Shown: piece by piece, positions 1 to 7,433 of the stretch | How the letters are laid out: each line of letters begins with the position of its first letter | How positions within the stretch are numbered: the stretch's first letter is position 1 | Assembly: GCA_947177675.1 (NCBI GenBank) | Contig: CAMWVK010000020.1 | Location: 1 to 11,914 of the forward strand | DNA from: an uncultured Mucispirillum sp. | GTDB lineage: Bacteria; Chrysiogenota; Deferribacteres; Deferribacterales; Mucispirillaceae | Length of the DNA stretch: 11,914 nucleotides | Reading direction: 5' to 3' | The notes under the pieces: generated by a model | What the model saw: the letters and a program-made list of their open reading frames with translations, nothing else | Told to the model about the DNA's origin: nothing | The model's database searches: none | Position numbers and translations under genes: made by a program

Positions 1-1
1 T

Positions 2-139
2 AAACTTTCAGACAAATGTAAAAATTATATTGAAAATTCTGTAAAAAAAATAAATAATAAAAAAGTAGCTGAAAATTTTGAAAAATATTTAATAAATTAT
101 TTCCAGCATAATAATTTTGAAAGCTGGATAATCAAGTAA
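2..139 (+). CDS. C-terminal fragment of an unidentified protein
   Basis: An open frame enters from the left edge and runs for 45 codons to a TAA stop. The visible tail is lysine- and asparagine-rich and contains FEKYLINYFQ and FESWIIK near its end. It looks like an alpha-helical C-terminus, but no family can be named from so little. The stop lies 11 bases before the def ATG on the same strand, so this gene and def are probably co-transcribed. Codon use is strongly A/T-rich, like the rest of the window. The start and all functional domains lie outside the window. That it is coding rests on the uninterrupted frame and the tight spacing to def. Confidence 0.6.
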   Translation, partial: KLSDKCKNYIENSVKKINNKKVAENFEKYLINYFQHNNFESWIIK

Positions 140-150
140 AAGGTTTAGTT

Positions 151-672
151 ATGATATTAGAAATAAAAACATTTCCAAGTGAAGTATTAAGAAAAAAAGC
201 AGAAGATGTAACAGAATTTAATGAAGAACTTCATTCCTTAATTGATAATATGTTTGAAACAATGTATGAGGCAAAAGGTATAGGGCTTGCAGCACCACAG
301 GTCGGTATATCTAAGCGTTTTTTTGTGCTTGATGACTTAACTGGCCCTGATAATAAAAACCCTATGGAAATTATTAACCCTGTATTTTTAGAAAAAGATG
401 GCGAAATATTAGAAGAAGAAGGCTGCCTTTCTATTCCCGGTGAATATGCTTATGTTAAAAGATATATGAAAGTTAAAGTTAAATATCAGGATAGATTTGG
501 CAATGAAAAAGTAATAGAAGCAACTGACAGGCTTTCAAGAATTTTGCAGCATGAATCAGACCATCTTGATGGCACACTTTTTATTGACAGACTGCCTAAC
601 ACTAAAAGAGAGACTATTAAAAAACATATTAAAAGACGCATAAATCAGGGCGATTATCAAGTAAATCAGTAA
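151..672 (+). CDS. def: Peptide deformylase
   Basis: This 173-residue iron/zinc metalloenzyme removes the N-formyl group from the initiator methionine of nascent proteins in the cytoplasm. All three family motifs are present: GIGLAAPQ at residues 43-50, EGCLSIP at 90-96 with the metal-binding Cys92, and HESDH at 134-138 with the two metal histidines and the catalytic glutamate. The length matches ordinary bacterial deformylases, and the protein looks complete and active. The start ATG has an AAAGG sequence about 8 bases upstream. The previous gene ends 11 bases before it. In many bacteria def is followed by fmt, but here it is followed by a hairpin and a convergent gene, so the usual partner is not adjacent. 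Confidence 0.97.
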   Translation: MILEIKTFPSEVLRKKAEDVTEFNEELHSLIDNMFETMYEAKGIGLAAPQVGISKRFFVLDDLTGPDNKNPMEIINPVFLEKDGEILEEEGCLSIPGEYAYVKRYMKVKVKYQDRFGNEKVIEATDRLSRILQHESDHLDGTLFIDRLPNTKRETIKKHIKRRINQGDYQVNQ

Positions 673-692
673 AATATATTTACTGATTTTTA
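663..692 (+). terminator. Hairpin terminator at the end of def
   Basis: An 11-bp perfect inverted repeat (663-673 and 679-689, AAATCAGTAAA and its complement) with a 5-base loop overlaps the def stop codon. It is followed by a T-rich run (TTTTTATTTATT, from 687). The stem is A/T-rich, so it would be moderately stable at best. Its place at the end of def, facing a convergent gene, supports a Rho-independent terminator. Confidence 0.6.
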
Positions 693-939
693 TTTATTGT
701 AATCTATTGCAGTATTGCCTTAATAAATAAAGATATGAATGAAAATTTAAACCTAGAAAATACTGATATTTTATTCAAACAGGTTATGCTAAAGCTTATG
801 TAAAATGAACTGATAACTCAAACATTATTTTATATTTAAAATAATATATAACTTTTCTAACAGTTTGAATTATAAGAAAAATTAATTATAATAAGATTAT
901 GAAAAAATATATAAGAAGATGAATAAATAGCCATTTATA
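693..939. other. A/T-rich gap between convergent genes
   Basis: This stretch separates def from the opposing exonuclease gene. It holds a 9-bp all-A/T inverted repeat (824-832 with 837-845) without a clear T-run, an 8-bp inverted pair ATTCAAAC/GTTTGAAT (773-780 and 863-870), and a possible 22-codon ORF on the + strand (735-803) with no convincing ribosome binding site. No RNA gene, promoter or conserved coding region is evident, and no convincing terminator for the exonuclease gene can be seen. Confidence 0.5.
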
Positions 940-1554
940 TCATTCATCTAGATGGTATTCTTCATTATCATTAAGTCTGCCGGCTTTTCTTTCTGCTGCT
1001 GCCAGCTTATGATAATCAGTTGTATCATTTTTGACATGCTCTAAAAGCTGCAGGCAAATCCATGCATCAGTAGCAGCATATTCAAGCTGCCTAGGTGTTA
1101 GTCTGCTTAATGCCCAGTTAGTTTTTTGCGAACTTTTTACAAGCTTTCTTCCTAAATATCTTGCTGTTAATGCTCTTGCCCCAGACTGCACAAGACCTTT
1201 CTTTTTCATTTCTGCAGAAAGGTCATAAAAACCACTCTGCTTAAATTTGCAAAGCTCGTTTAACCGTCTTAAATCATCCTGCACTCCAACGCCAACTTTA
1301 GTTATGCTTTGATATGATAAAAGCTCCACAAGTCTGCCAGCAAAACGAACAAACTTTAACTGAAAAATAAATGCTTCTTCATTAGTTGCAAGCTGAATAA
1401 TTGATACTGGAAATTTTTGCCCCTTAAAAAATGCAGGGCGGGATTCTGTATCAAATCCTATACATTTTGCTGCAAAAAGTTTGTCTAATGCTGTCTCTGC
1501 TTTTGACAAATTATCTACTACTGTAATAGTGCCTTGAAATGATATTGGCTCCAT
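940..1554 (-). CDS. 3'-5' exonuclease, RNase D/DEDDy family
   Basis: The 204-residue product carries the three DEDDy exonuclease motifs: FDTES (Asp35, Glu37), GVGVQDDLRRL (Asp93 or Asp94) and YAATD (Tyr159, Asp163). These acidic residues bind two metal ions for 3'-to-5' hydrolysis of RNA or single-stranded DNA. There is no HRDC domain, so it resembles the compact single-domain exonucleases rather than full RNase D. It lies 84 bases after csrA in the same reading frame and probably shares its transcript. The start is doubtful. The ATG used here has only a weak purine stretch upstream, whereas the frame stays open back to the csrA stop. There, AGGTG (1623-1627) precedes an in-frame ATA (1615-1617), and the intervening residues (KISVEDINT) resemble the usual N-terminus of this family as I recall it. 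The real protein may have 225 residues. Its substrate is unknown. Confidence 0.85.
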   Translation of the reverse strand: MEPISFQGTITVVDNLSKAETALDKLFAAKCIGFDTESRPAFFKGQKFPVSIIQLATNEEAFIFQLKFVRFAGRLVELLSYQSITKVGVGVQDDLRRLNELCKFKQSGFYDLSAEMKKKGLVQSGARALTARYLGRKLVKSSQKTNWALSRLTPRQLEYAATDAWICLQLLEHVKNDTTDYHKLAAAERKAGRLNDNEEYHLDE

Positions 1555-1638
1555 TGTGTTGATATCTTCTACAGAGATTTTAAAATCTTTAATAGGAAGA
1601 TGCTTAATGTCTACTATGGTAACACCTGTAAATATATA

Positions 1639-1878
1639 TTATTTATGTTTTTTAAAATACTCAGCTAATGAAATAATATTTTCTTTCGGGGTTTCTTTAG
1701 GCACTGCCTGCAGATTTTCATTTTTAATAGCTTCATATACTTCTTTTCTATGAACAACTACATTTTTAGGTGCTTCTATACCAAGCTTGACAGCCTTGCC
1801 CGTAATTTCAACTACCCGGACTTCAATATCATCGCCAATCATGATGCTTTCGTTACTTTTTCTAGAGAGAACTAACAT
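1639..1878 (-). CDS. csrA: Carbon storage regulator CsrA, RNA-binding translational repressor
   Basis: CsrA is a small homodimeric protein that binds GGA motifs in mRNA leaders and usually blocks ribosome access. The ATG at 1876-1878 gives 79 residues beginning MLVLSRK, the conserved first strand; a TTG five codons upstream is open but would spoil this N-terminus. RNA-contact residues are recognisable: Leu4 and Arg6 in the first strand, and VHRKE with Arg44 in the last. The core ends near residue 55. The rest is a charged C-terminal tail ending FKKHK, longer than the 61-residue E. coli protein. Such extensions are typical of species where FliW antagonises CsrA. The fliW stop is one base upstream, so translation is probably coupled. 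With FliW next door, its main target is likely flagellin mRNA elsewhere in the genome, which is inference. Confidence 0.96.
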   Translation of the reverse strand: MLVLSRKSNESIMIGDDIEVRVVEITGKAVKLGIEAPKNVVVHRKEVYEAIKNENLQAVPKETPKENIISLAEYFKKHK

Positions 1879-1879
1879 A

Positions 1880-2308
1880 TCACTCACTCTCAAATAAAGG
1901 CGTTTTTATTTTATAAGCATCATCATCAAGAATAATCTGCTTCGCCAGTTTTTTTTCAAAATTAACTACAAGAGGTGCACGCAGATTGGCTGTAGATAAT
2001 TTTGGGTCAGTTGGTACTACAACAATAGAAAATAGTTTCATATCTTTTTTATCACTTATTGCAAGAACTTTCAACTCCCTTTTTGGAATATCTGGATGAT
2101 AGTCTTTAAAAAAGATATTTGTTTCAATAAGAATAAAACAAATATCTGTATCTTCTACTGATTGAAACCATAAAAACGGGTATGAGTTATCATCAGAAAT
2201 TATTAAAAAATCCTGCAAATCAGGGAAACCTAAAAGGGGAGAACTTAAAGTTACAACATCATCTTCTAAATATTCTATCTCCCCAAGCTTGGCTGAATTA
2301 ATCTTCAT
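1880..2308 (-). CDS. fliW: Flagellar assembly factor FliW, CsrA antagonist
   Basis: FliW is a small cytoplasmic beta-rich protein that binds either flagellin or CsrA. When flagellin is exported, FliW is freed, sequesters CsrA and lets flagellin translation resume. From the ATG at 2306-2308 the protein has 142 residues and starts [13 protein letters not shown], as FliW proteins usually do. Family features include LLGFPD (25-30), FLWFQSVED (45-53) and NLRAPLVVN (108-116) followed by QIIL (124-127). A GGGTGG lies 10 bases before this start. The frame is open for 18 more codons to another ATG at 2360-2362, which has no good Shine-Dalgarno and would add a Lys/Asn-rich leader, so I prefer the shorter form, which has the usual family length. 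It follows flgL and runs directly into csrA. Confidence 0.93.
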   Translation of the reverse strand: MKINSAKLGEIEYLEDDVVTLSSPLLGFPDLQDFLIISDDNSYPFLWFQSVEDTDICFILIETNIFFKDYHPDIPKRELKVLAISDKKDMKLFSIVVVPTDPKLSTANLRAPLVVNFEKKLAKQIILDDDAYKIKTPLFESE

Positions 2309-2382
2309 TCTACTATTGCCACCCTTTTTAATGTCCTTTTTTGATACAGTATTATTTGCCATATATATCTACTATACACTAA

Positions 2383-5300
2383 TTATCCAAGAAAATCTAG
2401 TATAGAAATGCTTAACATTGAAGTTACTATACTCATAGCAGACTGATAAGCTGTTTTTGAAAGCTCTAAATCAGTAGTAAGTTTAATAATATCAGAAGCT
2501 GTAGCACCTAAATAACCTGCTTTTATTTCTTCGTTATTTGTAATAACTGTTTCTTGAAATTTCATAACAGATGCTACTCTCTGACCTCTTGTTCCTATCA
2601 ATGTGCCAGCCTGTAATACCTGATTTACAGCTCTATCTAATATATCTATTTCGTTTTCCACACCGCTGCCCACTGCTGCAGTAAAGCTGTCTGTTGCACT
2701 AAGTGAGCCTGCATCAAACCCTAAATGCAGACCGTCTGATACAAATACACTTTTATTTGCAGTATCAAGTGCAACATTCTGCACCAAGCCCCCTGCCGCA
2801 TTTGTTACTTTTACAGAAACACTTTCTCCTGCTTTTGGGAAACCAAGTGTGCCTGCATAGTCGCCCTCTATAACTATTGAGCTGAAAGTAGCATTAACTT
2901 TTGCAAATGAAATTTCACCTTTACTGTTTACTACTGCACTTAAATCATTAGCAGGTATCTTAAGTAATATAAGCTGAGTATTAATATCATCTACCATTTC
3001 CTGAGTAGATTTATACTCTTTTTTATCAAGAGTAACTTTTACTTCTTTCTGCTCTTTCGCAGTTTCATCATAATATGTAATAGTCAGTGTTCTTGCATCT
3101 TCATCAAGCTCACTAAGGTCAGTTTTTGGAGTCTGCACACCTGATACTGTTAACTCTGCCAGATTGCCTGCTGCATCATTTATTAGACCTAAATTAAGGG
3201 GATTATCAGCTCCTGACTGCACCGATGCTTCCACAGGTAAATCTGTTCCAGATGTAACAAACTGAATAGATCCGTCTGCTGCTATATTTGCTTTAATTCT
3301 ACTGCCTGTATTTACTGCAAGCTGGTTATTAATTTCTGTTAATAAATCATCTTTATTAGTAAATGCAGTTATTTGAAAACTATATGAGCCATCTGGGTTT
3401 GGTGTAACTGTTGTAACTCCCTCATCTACACTAATCCCAGCTTCTTTCAATTTTTCATTAATAAAAGTATTTTTATTCGCAGCATTATTAAATTCATCTG
3501 ACGGAATATCTATAGTTTTACCGCCAATGTTAAGTGCAAAAGTTGCTCCTGCAGTTACAACAACATTATTATTTACTGCATTAATAACAGGATTAATATT
3601 GATTGTTTTAAACCCTGCTCCTGCTGGGTCAAGCGGGTCTGCCACATTAAATGTAAAAGCTGCAGTGAAAACATCTGGAATAGCACCATTTGCAACAGTA
3701 TCAAAGCCCATCACAAAACTTGCAAATGCTCTGTCTGCTGGATTTGCAGCCGAATTTGCAAAGTTTGCTATTTTTGTGCCACTGCCAGACTGTATCTCTA
3801 TTGCTCCATCTTTATTTGCAAACCTGATACCTGCTTCCACAAAATCAGGGTTATTATTTAACTGCTCTAAAATATAGTTTTGTGCAGATTCTGCATTTGT
3901 TATTGCAGGGTTTGCTTTTGATAAATCAATACTTACAGGCACACGCTGTTGTCTGCCTGTTTTATTATCAAATATATCTACACTGAAATTTAAAACTGTA
4001 TTATTTGCATAAGCACCATTATCATACTGGATTTGCCCTGATGTAGTTTTATATTCATTCTGCAGATAAAAATCTGTTTTCTGGTTATCTGATAATATTT
4101 CATATTTCCAGTTATCATTAAAATTGCCTTGAAATATCCCGTCTAGAAATGGTTTTGCAGTAGAGTTTAAATCTGCTGCTTTCCAAGCAGTTGGCTCCCC
4201 AAAGCCATTTTTAGTAATATTATATTCAAGAGCATGTATTAAATTTTCCAATGCTCTAAACACATTTACATTTTTACCTGTTTCTTTAACATTTACATCA
4301 CCAAAGTGTAAGCCAGACTGTGCCTTTAAATCAAGCTGGAATGTAGTTGTAGAGTCTCTTTTAGCAGGGTTCAATGGGTTTGGTATTTCCATATCATCTG
4401 GAGTAATAGTTACACCATTTGGAAGCTCAATAGGACCGCCTTTATAATCATTAGTAACTTTATTATATAACATATTGCCATTTTTATCCATAACCGTAAT
4501 AGTAATATTTCTTTGGTCATTCAACCCAAGCTGTGTAGTAACTGAAACATTCCAAGTATCGTCTTTTTTGCCAGTATATGCACCTCCTGCAATGGTTACC
4601 TGATCGTTTGCATGGCTTATACCTTGATTGAGAGCATTTGCTCTAAATGTAAGTTTACTATTACCACTTCTTAAATCTGCAATAGTAAGTTTACCATCTA
4701 CTATGGATACATCAACAGTCTGACCATATAATTCTTCAATAAATTTAACATAATCACCAAGTGTTTTTTCTTCTGCATCATTTAAACGGCTTCTGTCTAT
4801 TTTTGCTGTCTGCATATCAGAAGTTGGCGGTATTGTCGTGTTATCATAAGCTGTTGTAGTAAGAGTAGTATCTCTATCCATATTATAATTTTGCAGATAA
4901 AATGTTACATCATAATTGCCAAGATTTGCAGGGTTATTTGGGTTTAAATCAAGGCTTACCCCCACTTCAAAATCAAAGCCTGCTTTTCTTAAAGCTTCAT
5001 CAAATAAAAATTCAAGCTCTTTTTTTGATGGTGCTGTAGTTTTTATATCAAAATCATATGTACCATCACCATGATCCGTAACAATAGAAATTGCAGCTTC
5101 TCCACCTAAGCCATTTTCCTGTAATAACTGATTTAAGTAATTCTGTTTATTTGCAGCTGCATCAAATTTATCACCCGGCACTATTATAGTTCTATCACCA
5201 ATTTGAAGTTCTATATTATTTGGTTTGCCATTAGCATCAACACCACCTAATACCTGACCTACTTTATTTGTAATATTAGTCGTTGTAGCTGGTTTATTAA

Positions 5301-6963
5301 TAGTTACTTCTTTACCGTTTACGAAAAATGTATAGTTTGTGCCTTTAAGGTCAAAATTTTTATGAATTGTTTCTACTGGATTTATTGTATCAGTATGAAA
5401 ATCATAACCTATCTCAAAAGTAGTGTCTTTTCCTTCTGCTGCAACAGTTGCACCTTTAAAGCCTAATAAGCTTTGGTCTGTGCCTGTTACTGCTATACGC
5501 ACATTATCACCTGCTTTCTGGCTCATAAAATTAAGTCTGTCACCATCTGCAGATATTTTTAATTCGCTTGATAAGTCTACTTTATATCTATTCTTTCCTG
5601 CAGTAGTTATTTCCCCTTGAAACTTTCCTAAACCATTTACCTGAGTATTGATTGTAGAAGCATAATCATCAATATCTGCATTAACTCCAGACAAACCACT
5701 TATTGACCCTATATATTCTGCATTTTTAAGTTCATTATTAACAGCATTTGCAAGTTCTTGTGTTGAAGGATATGCTTTCTGAGGAACTACTACTTTATAA
5801 AGCTTATCACCATACGAAATAGTCAGTGTTCTTTCTTTTTCTGAAGCATTAGCTAAATCTAAATTTGGATTAGTATTTGATACAAGGCTTGCAATACCTA
5901 CTTTATTACCATTGTGGTCTGTTCCTGCTATTTTTATAGAATCACCAATACTTATATTAGTATTATCTAAATTTGAAAATAAGCTGTTTATAGTAGCTGC
6001 CATACTATTTACAGTATTAAATGCTGAACCCTGCAAAACTAAACTTGATTGTGTAAAAATATTACTTCCAGGCATATTTACTGCAATATCCTGACTGTAA
6101 CCTATTTGAGTATAAATATATCCATTATCTCCCTGATAAGTAATCTCTGAACCTGATTTATAATCAAACTCTATAACAATAGATGATGTAGTATTGTCAA
6201 AATCTTCAGGCATTTTAAAAGATATACCTCTTCCTGTATTTATAACTTTACCCGGTTTATACTCAAAAGTCATAGATACAGCTGATTTGTTACCAGAGCC
6301 ACCTGCCTCATCTGAACCATTTGAATCCATTATTACAATATTGCCTTTTTCATCGTAAAGCTGCAACTTTGCAATACCATCTGTTAATGTTATTTTTGCA
6401 GTATATGCACCTGATTTTAACTCTGTCATATCGCTGAATACATCTTTGGTTATGACCTCTCCAGATAAATTTTCACCATTAACATTTTTTGTAACAACAT
6501 TTGTAACAGAGTTTGTGCCGCCAGAAAAAGGCGGAGTTTCTGTTTTAAAACCACCAAAAATATATCTACCATTATAACTGGCATTTGCTATATCCATAAT
6601 TTGATTATATAAACTTTGCACATCTTGAGCTAAAGCCTTTCTGCTTTCTTCATCATAAGAATCTGAAGCCCCTGCAATTGCATAATCATCCCTTGCTCTC
6701 TTTAATGCTGCTACTAATTCCTGCAACTCTGTATCAGTATTATTAAGCCAGTTAGATGCACTACTCGCATTTTCGCTAAACTGGGTAAGCTCATCAATCA
6801 TGTTCTGAATATTATAAGCACCTACATACTTGCTTGTATCTTCCCATGGATTAAGCAAACTTTGTTTTGCATTTGCTTTTTTAACAGCTTCTGTATAGTT
6901 TGAAAGACTTGTTGCAAGCATCTCTTTCATCTGCATACCCTGCATATTAAATGTTACTCTCAT
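2383..6963 (-). CDS. flgL: Flagellar hook-associated protein 3 (FlgL), giant form
   Basis: FlgL forms the second layer of the hook-filament junction and is exported through the flagellar type III apparatus. The ends are typical: an N-terminal flagellin-like helical region (about residues 1-140, starting MRVTFNMQ and including GRYIFGG at 132-138) and a C-terminal helical region (about 1436-1526, with LIGTRGQRV and SAMSIVTSMLSISILDF). Between them lies an insert of about 1290 residues of predicted beta-rich sequence. At 1526 residues the protein is roughly five times the usual 300 or so. The insert has duplicated modules: 378-413 resembles 1291-1331, and 585-650 resembles 1142-1207. I found no cysteine in the whole protein. 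The frame is uninterrupted and its A/T-rich codon use matches its neighbours. The ATG at 6961-6963 has GGAG (6971-6974) upstream. Its own sigma-54-type promoter lies at 7030-7045, and fliW follows 74 bases after the stop (20 from the alternative upstream fliW start). Confidence 0.93.
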   Translation of the reverse strand: MRVTFNMQGMQMKEMLATSLSNYTEAVKKANAKQSLLNPWEDTSKYVGAYNIQNMIDELTQFSENASSASNWLNNTDTELQELVAALKRARDDYAIAGASDSYDEESRKALAQDVQSLYNQIMDIANASYNGRYIFGGFKTETPPFSGGTNSVTNVVTKNVNGENLSGEVITKDVFSDMTELKSGAYTAKITLTDGIAKLQLYDEKGNIVIMDSNGSDEAGGSGNKSAVSMTFEYKPGKVINTGRGISFKMPEDFDNTTSSIVIEFDYKSGSEITYQGDNGYIYTQIGYSQDIAVNMPGSNIFTQSSLVLQGSAFNTVNSMAATINSLFSNLDNTNISIGDSIKIAGTDHNGNKVGIASLVSNTNPNLDLANASEKERTLTISYGDKLYKVVVPQKAYPSTQELANAVNNELKNAEYIGSISGLSGVNADIDDYASTINTQVNGLGKFQGEITTAGKNRYKVDLSSELKISADGDRLNFMSQKAGDNVRIAVTGTDQSLLGFKGATVAAEGKDTTFEIGYDFHTDTINPVETIHKNFDLKGTNYTFFVNGKEVTINKPATTTNITNKVGQVLGGVDANGKPNNIELQIGDRTIIVPGDKFDAAANKQNYLNQLLQENGLGGEAAISIVTDHGDGTYDFDIKTTAPSKKELEFLFDEALRKAGFDFEVGVSLDLNPNNPANLGNYDVTFYLQNYNMDRDTTLTTTAYDNTTIPPTSDMQTAKIDRSRLNDAEEKTLGDYVKFIEELYGQTVDVSIVDGKLTIADLRSGNSKLTFRANALNQGISHANDQVTIAGGAYTGKKDDTWNVSVTTQLGLNDQRNITITVMDKNGNMLYNKVTNDYKGGPIELPNGVTITPDDMEIPNPLNPAKRDSTTTFQLDLKAQSGLHFGDVNVKETGKNVNVFRALENLIHALEYNITKNGFGEPTAWKAADLNSTAKPFLDGIFQGNFNDNWKYEILSDNQKTDFYLQNEYKTTSGQIQYDNGAYANNTVLNFSVDIFDNKTGRQQRVPVSIDLSKANPAITNAESAQNYILEQLNNNPDFVEAGIRFANKDGAIEIQSGSGTKIANFANSAANPADRAFASFVMGFDTVANGAIPDVFTAAFTFNVADPLDPAGAGFKTININPVINAVNNNVVVTAGATFALNIGGKTIDIPSDEFNNAANKNTFINEKLKEAGISVDEGVTTVTPNPDGSYSFQITAFTNKDDLLTEINNQLAVNTGSRIKANIAADGSIQFVTSGTDLPVEASVQSGADNPLNLGLINDAAGNLAELTVSGVQTPKTDLSELDEDARTLTITYYDETAKEQKEVKVTLDKKEYKSTQEMVDDINTQLILLKIPANDLSAVVNSKGEISFAKVNATFSSIVIEGDYAGTLGFPKAGESVSVKVTNAAGGLVQNVALDTANKSVFVSDGLHLGFDAGSLSATDSFTAAVGSGVENEIDILDRAVNQVLQAGTLIGTRGQRVASVMKFQETVITNNEEIKAGYLGATASDIIKLTTDLELSKTAYQSAMSIVTSMLSISILDFLG

Positions 6964-7029
6964 AATTATGCTCCATTTTACTGGCTTTTCAAGCCCTGTT
7001 TATAGAATCATTTCTGTGTATAATTTATT

Positions 7030-7045
7030 AGCAAATTACCTGCCA
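7030..7045 (-). promoter_or_regulatory. Sigma-54-type promoter of flgL
   Basis: On the - strand the sequence reads TGGCAG-GTAAT-TTGCT. It matches the -24/-12 consensus TGGCAC-N5-TTGCW at all but one position and has exactly ten bases between the GG and GC doublets. It lies 67 bases before the flgL ATG, which predicts a start near 7020 and a leader of roughly 55 bases. It sits past the terminator that follows flgK, where flgL would need its own promoter. Sigma-54 control of hook-stage genes is common in diderm bacteria. Confidence 0.75.
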
Positions 7046-7269
7046 AATATATGTTATATTAAAATGTAGATATTTTTCCAGAATAAAAAAAGTTCTTGCA
7101 GAAACCGCTCATCAAAATATACAACTGGTGCAATGCAATATTAAATTATATTTTTAAAATACTCTTTATTAGCAAAATAACCTTGTATTGTTCGTCTAAA
7201 TTTTTTTGATAACTTCAAAATCTTTTTGCGTTATCTCCTTTTATTAAAAAAGCAAATATTTTATAACTA

Positions 7270-7294
7270 TAAAAGGGGGCTATGCCCCCTTTTA
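7270..7294 (-). terminator. Strong intrinsic terminator after flgK
   Basis: An 11-bp perfect stem (TAAAAGGGGGC, 7270-7280, with its complement at 7284-7294) has a TAT loop. Because the stem starts with four A and ends with four T, it can work in both directions. On the - strand it reads GGGGGC-ATA-GCCCCC-TTTT, a classic Rho-independent terminator. It lies 140 bases past the flgK stop and separates the flgMNK transcript from flgL. Confidence 0.85.
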
Positions 7295-7368
7295 ATGACT
7301 ATCTGTATTTTATTGGATAAAATGCACGATACACACCTAATGAAACTAATCTAAAAAGGCAATGTTTC

Positions 7369-7431
7369 CACTTTATTCCCTGCTTAATTCACTTTATTCC
7401 CTGCTTAATTCACTTTATTCCCTGCTTAATT
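7369..7431 (-). repeat. Three perfect tandem copies of a 21-bp unit
   Basis: Three identical, contiguous copies occupy 7369-7389, 7390-7410 and 7411-7431. On the - strand each has the core GCAGGGAATAAAG, and the array begins two bases after the flgK stop codon. Each copy therefore places a GGA in the 3' part of the flgK transcript, at exact 21-base intervals. The unit length is a multiple of three, but all forward frames on the - strand contain a stop in each copy, so this is not an in-frame protein repeat. There are no spacers, so it is not a CRISPR array. Confidence 0.95.
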
Positions 7432-7433
7432 AA

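Larger units (their letters stand above)
6964..7433. other. Regulatory gap between flgK and flgL
   Basis: This is the longest non-coding stretch in the window, 470 bases. Read in the direction of transcription (right to left) it holds the three 21-bp repeats, a small A/T hairpin (7304-7326), the GC-rich terminator, about 220 bases of A/T-rich sequence with no recognisable gene, the sigma-54-type promoter, and a 5-bp hairpin (GGCTT/AAGCC, 6983-6995) just before the flgL ribosome binding site. The A/T-rich part is where binding sites for a sigma-54 activator would be expected, but I cannot identify one. No small ORF stands out on either strand. Confidence 0.7.

Noticed and set aside
735-803. 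A 22-codon ORF on the + strand in the def/exonuclease gap (MNENLNLENTDILFKQVMLK..)
   Set aside because: No convincing Shine-Dalgarno, no promoter and no recognisable protein. Such short ORFs are common by chance in A/T-rich sequence.
824-845. A 9-bp A/T inverted repeat as a terminator for the exonuclease gene
   Set aside because: The stem is entirely A/T and no T-run follows it on the - strand, and it lies about 95 bases past the stop. Not enough to call.
3766-3781. A GG-N10-GC element (TGGCAC-AAAAA-TAGCA) on the - strand inside flgL
   Set aside because: It lies within coding sequence about 1.4 kb before fliW, with a weaker -12. It is explained by the SGTKIA codons and expected by chance in a window this size.
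3527-3877. Open frames on the + strand opposite flgL, flgJ/flgI and the exonuclease, of which the 116-codon one here is a long example
   Set aside because: They are antisense to well-supported genes, have no recognisable motifs or ribosome binding sites, and reflect the mirrored codon pattern of the real genes.
7369-7431. The triple repeat as a CRISPR or attachment site
   Set aside because: The copies touch without spacers, no cas, integrase or transposase gene is nearby, and the unit is only 21 bp.
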